Below are positions 7,489-9,244 of a DNA stretch of 9,244 bases, one piece after another. The notes under the pieces are model-generated. The model was not told where the DNA came from and made no database searches. It saw only the letters and a list, made by a program, of their open reading frames with translations. Location: positions 1 through 9,244 of the forward strand of contig JAKDNE010000112.1 of NCBI GenBank assembly GCA_030451965.1, written 5' to 3'. Within the stretch, counting starts at the first letter, position 1. Each line of letters begins with the position of its first letter. The translations under genes and the position numbers were made by a program. The DNA comes from Brachybacterium sp. GTDB lineage: Bacteria; Actinomycetota; Actinomycetes; Actinomycetales; Dermabacteraceae.

Positions 7489-7512
7489 ATAACGGAGGAT
7501 ATCCTCCATTAT
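7489..7512. promoter_or_regulatory. 24-bp palindromic operator candidate
   Basis: The core GGAGGATATCCTCC (7494-7507) is a perfect 14-bp palindrome. One mismatched pair (7493 C with 7508 A) is followed by four more matching pairs (ATAA on the left, TTAT on the right), giving 24 bp with a single mismatch. It has no loop, which suits a protein-binding dyad better than a terminator. It sits directly before the MNT ATG and covers the predicted -10 element, a classic position for repression. The obvious candidate binder is the winged helix of the MNT protein itself. Confidence 0.65.
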
Positions 7513-7524
7513 TTTGATACTCAA
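7496..7524 (-). promoter_or_regulatory. Predicted promoter of the MNT-HEPN-dnaE2 segment (leaderless start)
   Basis: On the minus strand a -35-like TTGAGT (7524-7519) and a -10-like TATCCT (7501-7496) are 17 nt apart. Each matches four of six consensus bases. The -10 ends 7 nt before the A of the ATG at 7488, so transcription would begin at or next to the start codon. Leaderless messages are common in actinobacteria, and no well-placed Shine-Dalgarno sequence precedes this ATG. The 70 bp at 7481-7550 contain 27 G/C (about 39%), a sharp dip in this GC-rich window. A weaker alternative is CTGACA (7538-7533) with CAAAAT (7516-7511). Confidence 0.5.
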
Positions 7525-7540
7525 GAGAGTTGTGTCAGTC

Positions 7541-9244
7541 CTAGTCATAGAGCCCCTCCAGTGCCCACTCCCCCGTCCGCGACAGCGCCAGCACCGCGGT
7601 CTCCTCAGCGCTCGCGCCCCGCACCACCAGCTGCAGGCGGGCGGCGCGGTGACCATCCCGCGCCCACCAGCGCTCGTCGATCACGACGGGGGCGCCGTGG
7701 CCGAGCACCGGGTAGCCGGAGCCGGCACGCAGCCCCGCGCGCTGCAGCGCGGGCAGGCCCGGGGCGGCGATGAGCAACCGGGCCGGCGCAGCGCTCAGCA
7801 GCCCGCGGGCGGTGACCACGACAGGCCGGCCGGAGGCATCTTCGAGCCGCGCCGCCGGCGGCTTGCGGAACACGGTGGCGGGCACCGGGCGCGGCAGGGA
7901 GCCCGGCCAGGGCCCCTCGCGTCGGGCGGGCTTCTCACTGCGCCAGGGCGCCAGCGTCACCTCCTCGGCGAGCAGCCGCCCGCCGGTGGGGACGGGGACC
8001 TGGACTGCGTCCTCCCCCGCCAGCCCCTGGGCGCGGGCGAGGGCGCGAGAGGCGCGCTGGGCCGCCTCCCCGGCGCTGCCCCACAGTGCGGGGGCGTTCT
8101 CCCCCGCCGGGGCCAGCTGCAGCGGGTGCAGGCCGAGCCGGGTGATCGCCCCGGTCGCGGGGCCGCCCAGTCGGGCGCGGGTGATCCACCCGTCGCACTG
8201 CCAGCGGATGCGGTCCACGACGTCGGCGACGGTGAGCGCTCCGTCATGCCGCCAGGTGCGCTCCATCTCCTCGCCGCCCTCGGTGCGGGCCACGATCCGC
8301 AGCCGGGTGCATACCAGGCCCCGCTCCACCAGCATGGTATGCAGTTGCTCGGCCAGCGGGCGGGCGATGAAGGCCGCCTGGTCGGTGCGCACCAGCGGGG
8401 TCTCCAGCGTGGTCTCGGCGAGGATCGGCTGGGTGGGATGGTGCGCGGCGGGCGGAGTGGGCTCCTGGCCGCGGGTCAGCAGGTGCAGGGTCGCGACGTC
8501 GGGTCCGAAGCGGTCGGCGACCGCGGCCGACGGGAGCTCGGCGAGGTCCCCGAGGGTGGTGATGCCCAGGCGCTGCAGCAGGTCGACGGTCTCGGCGAGG
8601 TCCAGCCGTCGTTCCGGGCGGGTGGCCGAGGGCTGGCCGCGATGACCCCAGCCGGGACCGACGGGAGCGCTGCGCAGGGTGGCGATCGGGTGCGGGGCGA
8701 GGTATTCGGCACTGCGCCCCTCGCGCACGATCCGACCCGGCGGGGAGGCCAGCAGTGCGGCGAAGGGGCCATCGGCGATCCCGACGGCGCAGTCCCAGCC
8801 GGTGAGCTCGGCGACCGCATCGAGGATCCGCTCGGCCAGGGCCCCCTCGCCGCCCTGATGGCGGGCGGGGCCGCGGGCCGACATCAGCAGCACCCCGGGG
8901 CGCAGCACGTCCACCCCGGCGGCGATCGTGTCCACTGCAGCGGCGACCAGCTCGAACAGAGAGGATTCGTGCTCCCGGTCCGCCTCCAGCACCAGTGCTT
9001 CGGGGCAGGCCGCCCGGGCGGCGCGGCGCTTCATCCCCGGCAGCACCCCGGCCTCCCGGGCCGCGGCCCCGGCATGGGTGACGCGGTGCTGATCGAGCAG
9101 GACCACAGGGGCCACGGTGAGGTCGAGAGCGGCTGCATCGTCGTCGCGACGCTGGTGGTGGTCCAGCGCTGCGAGCAACGGCCAGTCCGGGACGGTCACG
9201 GCGACGGTGCGGGTCGCGGCAGCGGTCGCAGCGGGGGTCGCGGT
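7541..9244 (-). CDS. imuB: ImuB, catalytically dead Y-family polymerase-like mutasome adaptor (5' truncated)
   Basis: ImuB links DnaE2 and ImuA' to the sliding clamp in the actinobacterial mutasome. The frame is open to the window edge; upstream of GTG 9199 it reads RTVAVTVPDWPLLAAL, matching the usual ImuB opening (RTxxVWxPDWP), so the true start is outside and the GTG is internal. Numbered from that GTG: a palm/fingers region with MSARGPARHQGGEG (106-119) where active Y-polymerases have the SxDE motif, a helix-hairpin-helix-like stretch LGITTLGDLAELP (211-223), a little-finger-like part (about 255-360), then ALWGSAGEAAQRASRALARA and the family C-terminus GEWALEGLYD. The metal-binding carboxylates of active Y-polymerases are missing, as is known for ImuB. 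The clamp-binding site, QLPLWG in Mycobacterium tuberculosis ImuB, appears here only as APALWG (369-374). The next gene starts 53 nt after the TAG at the favoured MNT start. Confidence 0.9.
   Translation of the reverse strand, partial: TATPAATAAATRTVAVTVPDWPLLAALDHHQRRDDDAAALDLTVAPVVLLDQHRVTHAGAAAREAGVLPGMKRRAARAACPEALVLEADREHESSLFELVAAAVDTIAAGVDVLRPGVLLMSARGPARHQGGEGALAERILDAVAELTGWDCAVGIADGPFAALLASPPGRIVREGRSAEYLAPHPIATLRSAPVGPGWGHRGQPSATRPERRLDLAETVDLLQRLGITTLGDLAELPSAAVADRFGPDVATLHLLTRGQEPTPPAAHHPTQPILAETTLETPLVRTDQAAFIARPLAEQLHTMLVERGLVCTRLRIVARTEGGEEMERTWRHDGALTVADVVDRIRWQCDGWITRARLGGPATGAITRLGLHPLQLAPAGENAPALWGSAGEAAQRASRALARAQGLAGEDAVQVPVPTGGRLLAEEVTLAPWRSEKPARREGPWPGSLPRPVPATVFRKPPAARLEDASGRPVVVTARGLLSAAPARLLIAAPGLPALQRAGLRAGSGYPVLGHGAPVVIDERWWARDGHRAARLQLVVRGASAEETAVLALSRTGEWALEGLYD

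Noticed and set aside
7489..7520. Palindrome plus T-rich stretch read as a rho-independent terminator on the plus strand
   Set aside because: The dyad has no loop, there is no plus-strand gene ahead of it to terminate, and its place over a minus-strand promoter fits an operator better.
7489..7656. Longer MNT protein starting at 7656, 7548 or 7509
   Set aside because: The 7656 start would lie deep in imuB. Codons between 7548 and 7488 are AT-rich with about 50% GC in third positions and hold the promoter and palindrome. The GGAGGGG before 7548 is explained by the conserved EG codons of imuB. The start at 7548 is kept as a minor alternative only.
9197..9199. GTG at 9199 as the imuB start
   Set aside because: The reading frame continues upstream with the conserved N-terminal strand (RTVAVTVPDWP), so this GTG is an internal valine codon and the gene is cut by the window edge.

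Overview
The window is very GC-rich and densely coding with short or overlapping gene junctions, and it carries an ImuB/DnaE2 mutasome. This points to a high-GC actinomycete (Actinomycetota). Protein style fits Micrococcales of the Brachybacterium/Dermabacteraceae kind, but that genus-level guess is weak.

Left part, plus strand (1-3023): the 3' end of an unidentified gene, perhaps an NTPase, overlaps by ATGA the start of a 911-residue YhgE/Pip-family membrane protein. That protein has one N-terminal membrane segment, a very long extracellular Gly/Ala/Asp-rich heptad-repeat region, and a C-terminal multi-spanning membrane domain. Its heptad region holds an unusual 63-residue (nine-heptad) higher-order repeat marked by GDGTAxNPGL.

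Right part, minus strand (9244 down to 3033): a four-gene block reading, in transcription order, imuB (5' end cut by the window edge), a winged-helix/nucleotidyltransferase (MNT) gene, a HEPN-like gene, and dnaE2. ImuB and DnaE2 are the adaptor and the polymerase of the actinobacterial error-prone translesion mutasome. The middle pair looks like a HEPN-MNT toxin-antitoxin-type module placed exactly between them. The MNT and HEPN genes overlap by 10 nt, and HEPN ends 2 nt before the dnaE2 start.

The junction between imuB and the MNT gene is the most interesting spot. It is an island of about 39% GC with a 24-bp near-perfect palindrome lying over a plausible promoter. The promoter's predicted start point falls on the ATG of the MNT protein, so the transcript would be leaderless. 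If real, it would let the winged-helix MNT protein regulate its own module and the downstream dnaE2 apart from the promoter that drives imuB.

The two blocks converge: the yhgE and dnaE2 stop codons are 9 bp apart, with a strong hairpin just inside the 3' end of dnaE2. No stretch longer than about 300 bases is without a gene. I saw no tRNA, rRNA, CRISPR array or insertion sequence.
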